From Phaeobacter piscinae (GTDB taxonomy: Bacteria; Pseudomonadota; Alphaproteobacteria; Rhodobacterales; Rhodobacteraceae): 64,000 nt of DNA. Position numbers and translations under genes: made by a program. The stretch spans positions 558,001 through 622,000 of the forward strand of contig NZ_CP010681.1 in NCBI RefSeq assembly GCF_002407245.1. The letters run 5' to 3'. The stretch's first letter is position 1; each line of letters starts with the position of its first letter. Below are positions 53,966-61,989 of the stretch, piece after piece. The notes under the pieces were generated by a model. That model was not told where the DNA came from. It was given only the letters and a program-made list of their open reading frames with translations, and did no database searches.

Positions 53966-54555
53966 TGCTGCTGACCGGACGCAAGGTGCGCATTGAGACC
54001 GAACGCCTAACACTCAGGCCGCCGATCCATGCGGATTTTCGCGACTGGGCCGCGCTGCGCCAGCACAGCCAGGGCTATCTCACCCCGTGGGAGCCCAGCT
54101 GGGCGACAGATCATCTGAGCCGTAAAAGCTTCACCAACCGGGTTTACTGGGCGCGCCGCGCGGTCAGCTCTGGCTCGGCACTGCCGCTGTTTCTGATCCG
54201 ACGCAGTGATCAGCTTCTGGTCGGGGCGATCACGCTGGACAATATCCGGCGCGGGCCTGCACAGGCGGGCACGCTGGGGTATTGGACCGGCCAGCCCTTC
54301 GCCCGCCACGGCTATATGCGCGAGGCGATCGGGGCGGTGGTGCATCACGCCTTTACCAAGCTGGATCTGAGCCGGATCGAGGCGGCGTGTTTGCCGGAAA
54401 ACGCCGCCTCCCGCGGGCTGTTGGAGAGTGCCGGCTTCAAATATGAAGGCGTGGCGCAATCTTATCTGCAAATCAACGGGCGCTGGCGGACACATGTCCT
54501 ATATGCTTCGTTGCGCCATGATCGGCGCGGACGCACGCAGGTCGGACAAGCCTGA
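53965..54555 (+). CDS. GNAT family N-acetyltransferase (RimJ-like)
   Basis: A 196-residue acetyltransferase resembling the RimJ/RimL group that acetylates protein N-termini. The acetyl-CoA site is in the GYWTGQPFARHGYMREAI segment (pyrophosphate loop), followed by LSRIEAACLPENAASRGLLE, the usual GNAT C-terminal motif. TGATG overlap with the preceding stop implies translational coupling with the M16 peptidase. Substrate unknown. Confidence 0.85.
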   Translation: MLLTGRKVRIETERLTLRPPIHADFRDWAALRQHSQGYLTPWEPSWATDHLSRKSFTNRVYWARRAVSSGSALPLFLIRRSDQLLVGAITLDNIRRGPAQAGTLGYWTGQPFARHGYMREAIGAVVHHAFTKLDLSRIEAACLPENAASRGLLESAGFKYEGVAQSYLQINGRWRTHVLYASLRHDRRGRTQVGQA

Positions 54556-54604
54556 CGCCCTGATGGGCGCGGTCGACCATAGCACGGCAATAGGAGAGAC
54601 GCGC

Positions 54605-56029
54605 ATGACCCTGAACCCTGCGGACACCGGTTTTATCGACCATCTGCGCGCTTTGCTGCCCGAGGACACCCTGCGCGCGGCGGACCCCCGGTATCTGGAA
54701 GAGCCGCGTGGCCGCTATCACGGGCAGGCGGGTGTTGTGGCCTTGCCGCGCAGGACTGAGGAGGTCGCGACACTTCTGCGGGCCGCCCATGCCGCCCGTG
54801 TGCCTGTGGTGCCCTATGGCGGCGGCACCGGGCTTGTCGGCGGGCAGATCATGGGCGCGGAGGGGCCGGCACCGCTGGTGATCTCGCTGGAGCGCATGAC
54901 CGCCCTGCGCGGGGTTTATCCGCAGGAGAACGTGATCGCGGTTGAGGCGGGCATGGTGCTGGCCGATGTGCAGGCCGCCGCGCAGGCGGCGGGTCGGTTG
55001 TTCCCGCTGTCACTGGCGGCAGAGGGTACGGCGCGAATTGGCGGCACGCTTGCGACCAATGCCGGCGGGGTCAATGTTCTGCGTTATGGCAATGCGCGCG
55101 ATCTCTGCCTGGGGCTGGAGGCGGTGCTGCCCAATGGTGAGATCTGGCAGGGCCTCAGCCGCCTGCGCAAGGACAACACCGGTTATGACCTGCGCAACCT
55201 TCTGATCGGGGCCGAGGGCACGCTGGGCATTATTACCGCCGCCTCGCTGAAGCTTTCGCCGATCCCGGCGGAAGAGGGCACCGCGATCCTGACGGTTGCT
55301 TCGCCCGCCGCAGCAATTGACTTGCTGGCGCTGGCGCGTGATCAACTGGGCGAGACGATCAGCGCCTTTGAACTGATCCACCGGCAGGGGCTTGAGTTCC
55401 TGCGCCAAACGCTGCCGGATCTGCGCCTGCCGTTTGACGATTTGCCAGAATGGTGTGTGCTGATTGATCTTGGTCTGCCCAGCGGGCGCAGCCCGGCGGA
55501 GGCGCTGGCGGCAGTGTTCGAGAGCGCATTTGAGGCCGGTCTTTGCGCCGATGGCGTTATTGCCCAGTCAGAGGCGCAGCGGCAGGCGCTGTGGTCGGTG
55601 CGCGAGCATATCCCCGAGGGCAATCGCCGCATCGGGTCGGTCTCCAGCCACGACATCTCGGTCCCGATTTCGAGTATTCCCGATTTCATTGCCGAGGGCG
55701 GCAAGCGTCTGGCAGCGCTGGGGGATATGCGGATCAATTGCTTTGGTCATCTGGGCGATGGCAACCTGCACTACAACGTCTTTCCTGCGCAGGGGCAGGA
55801 TCGCAGCGCCTATGAGCATCTGCGCAGCGATGTGAAGCGCTGCGTGCATGATCTGACCCATGAGTACGGCGGCTCGGTCAGTGCTGAACATGGCATCGGA
55901 CGGCTGAAGGTGGCGGATCTGCAGCGCTATGGTGATCCGGTGAAACTGGCGGCGATGCGGGCGATCAAACAGGCGCTGGATCCGCACGGTATCATGAACC
56001 CCGGTGCCGTGGTGCCACCCGCCGACTAA
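54605..56029 (+). CDS. FAD-linked oxidase (GlcD / D-lactate dehydrogenase type)
   Basis: A 474-residue flavoenzyme of the VAO/PCMH fold oxidising a 2-hydroxy acid. The FAD-binding part shows VVPYGGGTGLVGGQ, AAEGTARIGGTLATNAGG and LIGAEGTLGIITAASLKL. The C-terminal domain contains CFGHLGDGNLHYNVFP and SAEHGIGRLK, whose His residues bind metal and substrate in D-lactate and D-2-hydroxyglutarate dehydrogenases. Which acid is used cannot be read from the sequence. AGGAGA lies upstream of ATG 54605. Confidence 0.88.
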   Translation: MTLNPADTGFIDHLRALLPEDTLRAADPRYLEEPRGRYHGQAGVVALPRRTEEVATLLRAAHAARVPVVPYGGGTGLVGGQIMGAEGPAPLVISLERMTALRGVYPQENVIAVEAGMVLADVQAAAQAAGRLFPLSLAAEGTARIGGTLATNAGGVNVLRYGNARDLCLGLEAVLPNGEIWQGLSRLRKDNTGYDLRNLLIGAEGTLGIITAASLKLSPIPAEEGTAILTVASPAAAIDLLALARDQLGETISAFELIHRQGLEFLRQTLPDLRLPFDDLPEWCVLIDLGLPSGRSPAEALAAVFESAFEAGLCADGVIAQSEAQRQALWSVREHIPEGNRRIGSVSSHDISVPISSIPDFIAEGGKRLAALGDMRINCFGHLGDGNLHYNVFPAQGQDRSAYEHLRSDVKRCVHDLTHEYGGSVSAEHGIGRLKVADLQRYGDPVKLAAMRAIKQALDPHGIMNPGAVVPPAD

Positions 56030-56054
56030 GCACAGGTAGGCCAGGTAAGGTGGC

Positions 56055-57275
56055 TCAGGCTGGCTGCATCCGGGGGCGGGCGGGTCGGCTGCGCATCAGC
56101 AGTAGCACCATGATCGCGATATTGAGCCCGTTCCAAAAGATCCCGTTCACAAAGGCCAGCTGATAGGATCCGCTGACGTCGTAGATCCAGCCCGACATCC
56201 AGCCCCCCAGCGCCATGCCAAGGATGGTCATCATCATCACGAACCCCACGCGGGTGCCTGCCTCCTGCGGGGGCATGTACTCCCGCACCACCAACGCATA
56301 GCTCGGCACGATACCGCCCTGTGCCAGTCCGAAGATGGCGCTGACCAGATAGAGCGAGACCATACCGTCGTACGGCAGGTACAGAAACAGCGCGATACAT
56401 TGCAGGATGGACCCCACCAGCAGTGTCCGCACGCCGCCGAACCGATCCGCCACCAGACCGGAAATCACCCGGCTGACCACGCCGCCCAGCAACATCAGCG
56501 ACAGCATCTCAGCCCCCACCGTCGGGCCATAGCCAAGACCAACGCAATAGGCGACGATATGAACCTGCGGCATCGACATGGCGACGCAGCAGCCGATGCC
56601 TGCCAGCCCCAATATCCATTGCAGCTGACGCGGGGAGAGCCCCACCCGTGCGGCATTGCTGGCAGAAGTCGCGGCACTGTCGCCCTGCGCGCTGAGTGCG
56701 ATGCGGCGTCGCAAGACCACCGACAGCGGGATCACCACCAGCAGCGTGACCCCGGCAAGGGTGGCATAGACGCTGCGCCACCCGCTTTCGGCCAGCATTC
56801 CGGCCAGAGCAGTGGGCCAGATCGCACCGGAGAGGTAATTGCCGCTGGCGACCAGTGCCACCGCAATGCCGCGCCGTCGTTGAAACCAATGGGAGATATC
56901 GGCAATCAGCGGTCCAAAACCCGCCGCCGTGCCCAGCCCCAGAAACAGATGCGCTGCCGACAGCCAGATCATATCCGGCGCCAGCATCGCCAACCCGTAG
57001 CTGACAGCACTGAGCAGCGCCGCCGCGCAAAGGGCCAGCGTAATGCCGAACCGGTCAACCAGTCGGCCAATCACCAGATTGCCCACGGCAAAGCCGATCA
57101 TCGTCAATGTATAAGGCAGCGAGGCCGCAGCGCGATCGGCGCCGAATTCGACCTCGACCGCGGGCATGACCACGATCACCGCCCACATGCCGACGTTCGC
57201 GACCGTGGCAATGGCCAGCGTGACCAGAAGTCTGGCCCAGGAATAGCGACTGTCGAGGATAGCAGAGGTGGACAT
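56055..57275 (-). CDS. MFS transporter
   Basis: A 406-residue transporter with twelve predicted helices. The conserved loop between helices 2 and 3 reads GRLVDRFGITLAL, the MFS motif A, and GLVADRFGGVRTLLVGS repeats it in the second half. GPLIADISHWFQRRRGIAVAL resembles the monocarboxylate/oxalate-formate group (NWFxxRRGxA). It converges on the FAD oxidase gene that could feed from a monocarboxylate, but no operon supports this. Substrate is inferred only. Confidence 0.85.
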   Translation of the reverse strand: MSTSAILDSRYSWARLLVTLAIATVANVGMWAVIVVMPAVEVEFGADRAAASLPYTLTMIGFAVGNLVIGRLVDRFGITLALCAAALLSAVSYGLAMLAPDMIWLSAAHLFLGLGTAAGFGPLIADISHWFQRRRGIAVALVASGNYLSGAIWPTALAGMLAESGWRSVYATLAGVTLLVVIPLSVVLRRRIALSAQGDSAATSASNAARVGLSPRQLQWILGLAGIGCCVAMSMPQVHIVAYCVGLGYGPTVGAEMLSLMLLGGVVSRVISGLVADRFGGVRTLLVGSILQCIALFLYLPYDGMVSLYLVSAIFGLAQGGIVPSYALVVREYMPPQEAGTRVGFVMMMTILGMALGGWMSGWIYDVSGSYQLAFVNGIFWNGLNIAIMVLLLMRSRPARPRMQPA

Positions 57276-57516
57276 GTCGGCACGCTATGAGACGCGCCGA
57301 CATGCTGCAATGATTATCACCCCTTCCAAGAGGGGAGAGGGACAGCAGGGGTGTCAATCACCGCAGATTATGTCGGCGGCGGTATCTCGGGCCGTCGCCG
57401 CCGACTGTGGCCGCGCCCCTATCCCGTGGTCCGAAAGGAAAAAGACCGCAGGAGCAGGCGCGCCACTCAGGGATGGGGGCCGCGCGAACCGCTTCGCTGG
57501 CCATCCCGCCTGAATT

Positions 57517-57993
57517 TTAGGGCATGATCACGGTGTCGATGACGTGGATCACGCCGTTTTCAGCCTCGATATCTGCTGTTGTGACCGTTGCCTCATCCAC
57601 CATCACGCCGCTGTCCAGATCAATGGTGACTTCGCTGCCCTGGACGGTTGCGGCCTTCATGTCATCAACCAGATCACCGGACATCACCTTGCCGGGGACC
57701 ACGTGATAGGTCAGGATCTCGACCAGCTTGTCCTTGTTTTCCGGCTTCAGCAGCTCCTCTACAGTGCCTGCGGGCAGGGCGGCAAAGGCGGCATCGGTCG
57801 GGGCAAAGACGGTGAAAGGCCCGTCGCCCTTCAGCGTGTCAACCAGACCAGCGGCCTGCACCGCAGCAACCAGTGTTGAGAAATCCCCAGCACCCGCGGC
57901 AGTGTCGACAATGTCCTTGGCATGGCCACCGGCGAAAGCGGAGGTGGCGAGCGCCATGGTTGCGGCGGCGGTCAGAAGTGTCTTGCGGATCAT
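57517..57993 (-). CDS. Fasciclin domain protein
   Basis: A 158-residue secreted protein: signal peptide to about residue 22 (ATSAFAGG), then one fasciclin (FAS1) domain. FAS1 boxes are visible as [20 protein letters not shown] (H1-like) and [14 protein letters not shown], ending [14 protein letters not shown] (H2-like). Such proteins mediate adhesion or matrix contacts. ATG at 57993 has AGAGGAA upstream. It is downstream of apt but separated by a terminator, so it is its own unit. Confidence 0.92.
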   Translation of the reverse strand: MIRKTLLTAAATMALATSAFAGGHAKDIVDTAAGAGDFSTLVAAVQAAGLVDTLKGDGPFTVFAPTDAAFAALPAGTVEELLKPENKDKLVEILTYHVVPGKVMSGDLVDDMKAATVQGSEVTIDLDSGVMVDEATVTTADIEAENGVIHVIDTVIMP

Positions 57994-58097
57994 GAGTACA
58001 TTCCTCTGTTTTGGTTGCATGCCCAAGCTGGCATTGACGGTGTTACGGGGAGGATTGCGGTTTGGATCTGGCGGGTTTTCGCCGGGCGCAAGTTGAC

Positions 58098-58130
58098 AAA
58101 AAAGGCGCGCCGCCTAAGCCACGCGCCCTT
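58098..58130 (-). terminator. Terminator downstream of apt
   Basis: On the minus strand AAGGGCGCG pairs with CGCGCCTT (one bulge) around a loop of about a dozen bases, followed by six Ts and GTC. It ends the apt transcript about 125 bases after the stop. A palindrome TCACAT-TT-ATGTGA (58142-58155) lies in between. Confidence 0.6.
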
Positions 58131-58255
58131 ATGATTTCCACTCACATTTATGTGATTGAGAAGATAGGTTTGCCTGCAATTTTCAGGTGATCCACCCCTG
58201 TTTCCAATGTGGTCAGGGACGGATCATAGCCAGTTTGCTGCGGGCGGGCGCGGTA

Positions 58256-58795
58256 TCAGGCGCCCTCGAATTCGCAGAGCACGGTGACATCCATGCCAAG
58301 ATCTTCAAGCACCTTGCGCCCGCCGAGTTCCGGCAGATCAATGACAAAGGCGCAGGAGACGATTTCGCCGCCCAGACGCTCAATCAATTTGATGCCTGCC
58401 GCCGCCGTGCCGCCGGTGGCGAGTAGGTCGTCCACGACCAGGATCTTCTCGCCGGGCTGGATGGCGTCGTCATGCACTTCCATGATCGCCTCGCCATACT
58501 CCAGTTTGTATTCCTGGCTGATGGTGGTGCCGGGCAGTTTGCCCTTCTTGCGGATCGGCACGAAGCCAACGCTCAGCTGATGCGCAATGGCGCCGCCGAG
58601 GATGAAGCCGCGCGCCTCTAGCCCCACAACCTTGTCGATCTGCTCGCCCGCATAGGGGTGCAGCATCTGGTCAATGGCCATGCGAAACCCGCGCGGGTCG
58701 GCAAAGAGCGTGGTGACATCGCGGAACATGATGCCCTCGTGAGGGAAATCGACGATGGTACGGATGTAGTCTTTGACTGCGGTTTTGCGGGCCAT
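58256..58795 (-). CDS. apt: Adenine phosphoribosyltransferase
   Basis: Purine salvage enzyme turning adenine and PRPP into AMP, 179 residues, family length. The PRPP loop is [21 protein letters not shown], and [21 protein letters not shown] is the adenine-site region. [19 protein letters not shown] near the start is also typical. It lies 198 bases after mtnP on the same strand, which supplies adenine as a product. Confidence 0.96.
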   Translation of the reverse strand: MARKTAVKDYIRTIVDFPHEGIMFRDVTTLFADPRGFRMAIDQMLHPYAGEQIDKVVGLEARGFILGGAIAHQLSVGFVPIRKKGKLPGTTISQEYKLEYGEAIMEVHDDAIQPGEKILVVDDLLATGGTAAAGIKLIERLGGEIVSCAFVIDLPELGGRKVLEDLGMDVTVLCEFEGA

Positions 58796-58993
58796 GGGGT
58801 GTCCCCTTTTTGGTCGTCTCTATGGATCGCCTTTTGGGCGGTGTCTTTGCCACGGCAGCCCATAGGCAGCGGCGCGGCCAAAGATATTTCGCTGATGGGC
58901 GCGGTGCAGACAAGGGCAGGCTCCGCCCGTGTCCGTTGTCTTTTGCGGCTGTGACCTTTCAGAACCAATCAGGGTCAGGGCAGGGACCGGGTT

Positions 58994-59869
58994 TTAGCCC
59001 AGAACGCGGCCTGCAACGGCATCCAGCTTTGCAAGCAGGGCGGGGTCGCGTTTCTCCGGCGCGGTCATGATGGCGTATTCCAGCGCGGTATCGCAGCCAT
59101 GCGGGCAGGCGGCGCGGGTCTGGCCCAAGAGCGCAGGCAGGCGCTGCACCAGCGCGCGGCCCTTGGCGGAGTTGCCGGTGAGGGTGGCGATAATGTCGGT
59201 GATTTCCACCGCACCATGTTCAGGGTGCCAGCTGTCGAAATCCGTTACCATGGCGATGGAGGCATAGCAGAGTTCCGCCTCGCGGGCGAGTTTTGCCTCG
59301 GGCATGTTGGTCATACCGATCACGTCACAGCCCCAGCTGCGATACATCATGCTTTCCGCCATGGAGGAGAACTGCGGCCCCTCCATACAGAGATAGGTGC
59401 CGCCGCGATGGATCTTGATGCCAGCATCGTTGCCCGCTGCCTCCGCCGCGTCCGAGAGCCGTTCGCACGTTGGATGTGCCACGCTGACATGGGCGACACA
59501 GCCGGTGCCAAAGAAGCTCTTCTCGCGCGCGAAGGTCCGGTCGATGAACTGATCAACGATGACGAAATCCCCCGGCGCCATCTCCTCGCGGAAGGAGCCG
59601 CAGGCGGAGATAGAGAACACATCCGTCACCCCAAGCCGCTTCAGCGCGTCGATATTGGCGCGATAGGGGACTTCGGTCGGGGAATGCACATGGCCGCGCC
59701 CGTGACGGGGCAGAAACGCCATTTTTACGCCGTCCAAGGTCCCGGTCAGGATCTGATCCGAGGGCGCCCCCCAGGGGGTTTCCACCGTGACCCACTCGGC
59801 GCTATTGAGACCGTCGATGTCATAGAGGCCCGAGCCGCCGATAACCGCAATCATTGTATCCTGTGTCAC
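58994..59869 (-). CDS. mtnP: S-methyl-5'-thioadenosine phosphorylase
   Basis: Cleaves methylthioadenosine, the by-product of polyamine and homoserine-lactone synthesis, into adenine and methylthioribose-1-phosphate. The 291 residues carry IGGSGLYDIDGL at the N-terminus, LPRHGRGHVHSPTEVPYRANI, FSISACGSFREEMAPGDFVI, and YLCMEGPQFSSMAES with VIGMTNMPEAKLAREAE at the base-binding site. Its adenine can be reused by Apt encoded downstream. Confidence 0.95.
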   Translation of the reverse strand: MTQDTMIAVIGGSGLYDIDGLNSAEWVTVETPWGAPSDQILTGTLDGVKMAFLPRHGRGHVHSPTEVPYRANIDALKRLGVTDVFSISACGSFREEMAPGDFVIVDQFIDRTFAREKSFFGTGCVAHVSVAHPTCERLSDAAEAAGNDAGIKIHRGGTYLCMEGPQFSSMAESMMYRSWGCDVIGMTNMPEAKLAREAELCYASIAMVTDFDSWHPEHGAVEITDIIATLTGNSAKGRALVQRLPALLGQTRAACPHGCDTALEYAIMTAPEKRDPALLAKLDAVAGRVLG

Positions 59870-59943
59870 GTGATCTGTCCCTTGTGCTGCTCACTTGGTT
59901 GTGCCTGAGGCGGGGCTGGTTTGACAAGCGTCCGGGGGGAAAT

Positions 59944-60008
59944 TGATTGATCCCGCCCCTTGGGCGGCACCGCGATGATGTGATTGATACCGCCCATTGG
60001 GCGGCATC
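59944..60008. repeat. Tandem 28-bp hairpin-forming repeat
   Basis: TGATTGAT-(C/A)-CCGCCC followed by TTGGGCGGCA occurs at 59944-59971 and 59981-60008, 37 bp apart, with four differences. Each copy folds as CCGCCC/GGGCGG. The pair lies between mtnP and the repeat-protein gene. Confidence 0.6.
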
Positions 60009-60014
60009 AAGACC

Positions 60015-60050
60015 TTCGGCGAGAGTATTTGGGGAAAGATGACGGGCGGG
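60015..60050 (+). repeat. Interspersed intergenic repeat, copy 3
   Basis: TTCGGCGAGAGTATTTGGGG followed by AAAGATGACGGGCGGG. It matches the copy at 21525 at most positions. It directly follows the tandem hairpin repeats and reaches the 3' end of the repeat-protein gene. Confidence 0.5.
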
Positions 60051-60053
60051 CGA

Positions 60054-61718
60054 TTATTCGCGCCGGATGACCCCCGTCAAAGCCGCCGCGCCAAGAGCGG
60101 TGACGATCCAGCCTGCGAGCGTGAACACCCAGCGCGCCCACCAGAGATGCCAGCCCCACCAGCCCCGTTCGGTCGAAGGTGCCCAGGCGTCGGTCTGGCC
60201 TAGGTCGATGATGGGGACGACAAGATCTGCCGCATAGGCATAGCGATTGAAGCTTTCCCAGTCGCGGCCAATGGTGGAGGTCAGGCTCCAGTCTTTGGCT
60301 GGGTTGGGATGAGGCGGATAGCTATGATCTGCGCTGTATGTCGCCCAGCTCTCTGATTGTAGCGCAACTGCCGAATTGGGGGCAAAGCTGCCTTCCTCCC
60401 AGGCGAGGTGGGCGGGTATGGTGGCGAGGCCCCACAGGAGCACCAAGGCGATCAGGCTGCGTTCTGGGCGAAAACCATGGCCCGTCAGGAGCAGGGAGAG
60501 GCTGTGCCAGATCCAAAGGGCGGGCGTTGTTGCTTTGGCCCACAGGCGTTGAATGGGGTGTTTGGCGTTTGCAATGCGCTCTTCGCAGGCGTGGTGTCGC
60601 AGCTTTTTTCCGAGTGCGACGCGGACCTTGGTTGCATCCGCCTCATGCCCCATATCGTGCAGAACCTTGGCGAGCTGTTTGTAGGGTTGGGGGAAGAATT
60701 CACCGTTCCAGCGGTCCCCTTGCGCGAGCCAGTTGAGCCGGGTACGGGCATCGGTGGGGCCGAAGATGCGGTGATAGGTGAAGCCGTCTAGGATGAGGTT
60801 TTCACCGTTTTGCGCATCGTCTGGCCAGCAGTCGGGATCATCAACAAGGTCGCCGCATCTTGCTGCGTTGAGATCTACGACGCCTTGGACAGCGATCTGG
60901 TCACGAAAGAAAAAGTCTTTTGCAATATTGGCGTTTTGGAGGTTCAGCGCCCTTCCGTCCTTGTTCTGGAACTCGGCGCCGATGCAGGACAGCTGGCCAC
61001 CGGTATTGAGGCCATTCAGATCCGCTTCGCCGAAGATTTTTGCAGAGGAGAGAAACAGGCTCTGGCCAATATCCGCGTTTTGGAGGTTTAGTGCTTTTCC
61101 GCCCTCGTTCTGGAACTCTGTGCCGATGCAGGACAGCTGGCCGCTGGTTTTGAGGCTTTTCAGATCCGCTGCGCCGAAGATTTTCGCAGACGAGAGAAAC
61201 AGGCTCTGGCCAATATCAGCGTTTTGGAGGTTTAGTGCGATCTCGTCCTTGTTCTGGAACTCGGCACCCTCGAAGTCGAGCTGGCCGCCGGTTTTGAGGC
61301 CGTGGGCTGCAAGAAACGGCAGTTTGCAGGAGTCCAGCGAGACGTTTTTCAATGCGGTGCAGCGGGCGGCATAGATGCCATTCTTGAACCGGCAATTGTG
61401 CAGCAACATGTTGCCGGTGATTTCGCAGTCCGTCAGGTTTAAATCTCCATTGATAAGCGCGCCTGCCAGTCCAACACCAGATTCCGTAGCCGGGCTGTCT
61501 TGACCCCCGCCGAGCAGAAAAAAACGCAGCACATCGGCGCGGATGTGGCGATCAGTGGGCAGCGATGACCAATCTTCCGGTTCAGGCGGGGTTTGACCCT
61601 CCGGACCACATTGACAGGGTTTACCGGTCTCCACTGCTGCCTTCAGCCTCCTCTCCGCCTCTGTCGGTCCACCTTCGATGGTCTTTTCAATCTCTTCCCA
61701 GCTCTGAAATCGCTGCAT
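60054..61718 (-). CDS. Membrane-anchored pentapeptide-like repeat protein
   Basis: A 554-residue protein of unknown function. Residues 1-75 are soluble with a CQCG pair. Residues about 95-300 form a right-handed beta-helix-like region of short hydrophobic rungs (LNLTDCEITGNMLLHNCRF, LNLQNADIGQSLFLSSAKI). Within it a 48-residue unit repeats, two copies nearly identical and a third partial. After a linker and a helical segment come two membrane helices in the middle of the C-terminal part and a last one at about 525-548 (FTLAGWIVTALGAAALTGVI). ATG at 61718 has AAAGGA upstream. It resembles pentapeptide-repeat membrane proteins found near defence or stress genes, but that comparison is loose. 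Confidence 0.6.
   Translation of the reverse strand: MQRFQSWEEIEKTIEGGPTEAERRLKAAVETGKPCQCGPEGQTPPEPEDWSSLPTDRHIRADVLRFFLLGGGQDSPATESGVGLAGALINGDLNLTDCEITGNMLLHNCRFKNGIYAARCTALKNVSLDSCKLPFLAAHGLKTGGQLDFEGAEFQNKDEIALNLQNADIGQSLFLSSAKIFGAADLKSLKTSGQLSCIGTEFQNEGGKALNLQNADIGQSLFLSSAKIFGEADLNGLNTGGQLSCIGAEFQNKDGRALNLQNANIAKDFFFRDQIAVQGVVDLNAARCGDLVDDPDCWPDDAQNGENLILDGFTYHRIFGPTDARTRLNWLAQGDRWNGEFFPQPYKQLAKVLHDMGHEADATKVRVALGKKLRHHACEERIANAKHPIQRLWAKATTPALWIWHSLSLLLTGHGFRPERSLIALVLLWGLATIPAHLAWEEGSFAPNSAVALQSESWATYSADHSYPPHPNPAKDWSLTSTIGRDWESFNRYAYAADLVVPIIDLGQTDAWAPSTERGWWGWHLWWARWVFTLAGWIVTALGAAALTGVIRRE
60931..61230 (-). repeat. 144-bp tandem repeat inside the pentapeptide-like gene
   Basis: GCGTTTTGGAGGTT-type starts occur at 60931, 61075 and 61219, exactly 144 bp apart. 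The two full units differ by about twenty bases and the third runs into unique sequence. The period of 48 codons keeps the reading frame. Recent unequal crossing-over is the likely source. Confidence 0.75.
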
Positions 61719-61836
61719 GTCAAATCCTTTGGGTGCAATGACGCGACAGTTTCGTGAAAACACCGGCAAATCAAGGCGGGGCGAGTGGCTAAGTGTTACC
61801 AACCGCTTAAGTTTAATGTCAGCAGCGCTGCCGCAA

Positions 61837-61854
61837 TGTTTCGCGTGCGAAACA
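61837..61854. repeat. Palindrome TGTTTCGC-GT-GCGAAACA
   Basis: Second copy of the motif at 7590, identical in both 8-bp arms. It lies 119 bp upstream of the pentapeptide-like gene start and 136 bp upstream of the SulP gene, in the divergent region between them. Confidence 0.6.
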
Positions 61855-61989
61855 ATTGGGCAGGAGGGGTGACCCAATCAGCGGTTGGGCCTCATGGAAA
61901 GCGGCGCAAAGGGCCGTGCCCTTGCCCCAATGGCGGAATTCCGCTAGGGGCGGCGCTAACATGACCCTTTCCCGATCACAGGTGACCCC

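Noticed and set aside
60931..61230. CRISPR array or mobile element
   Set aside because: The 144-bp units are in frame, coding and without spacers or terminal inverted repeats.
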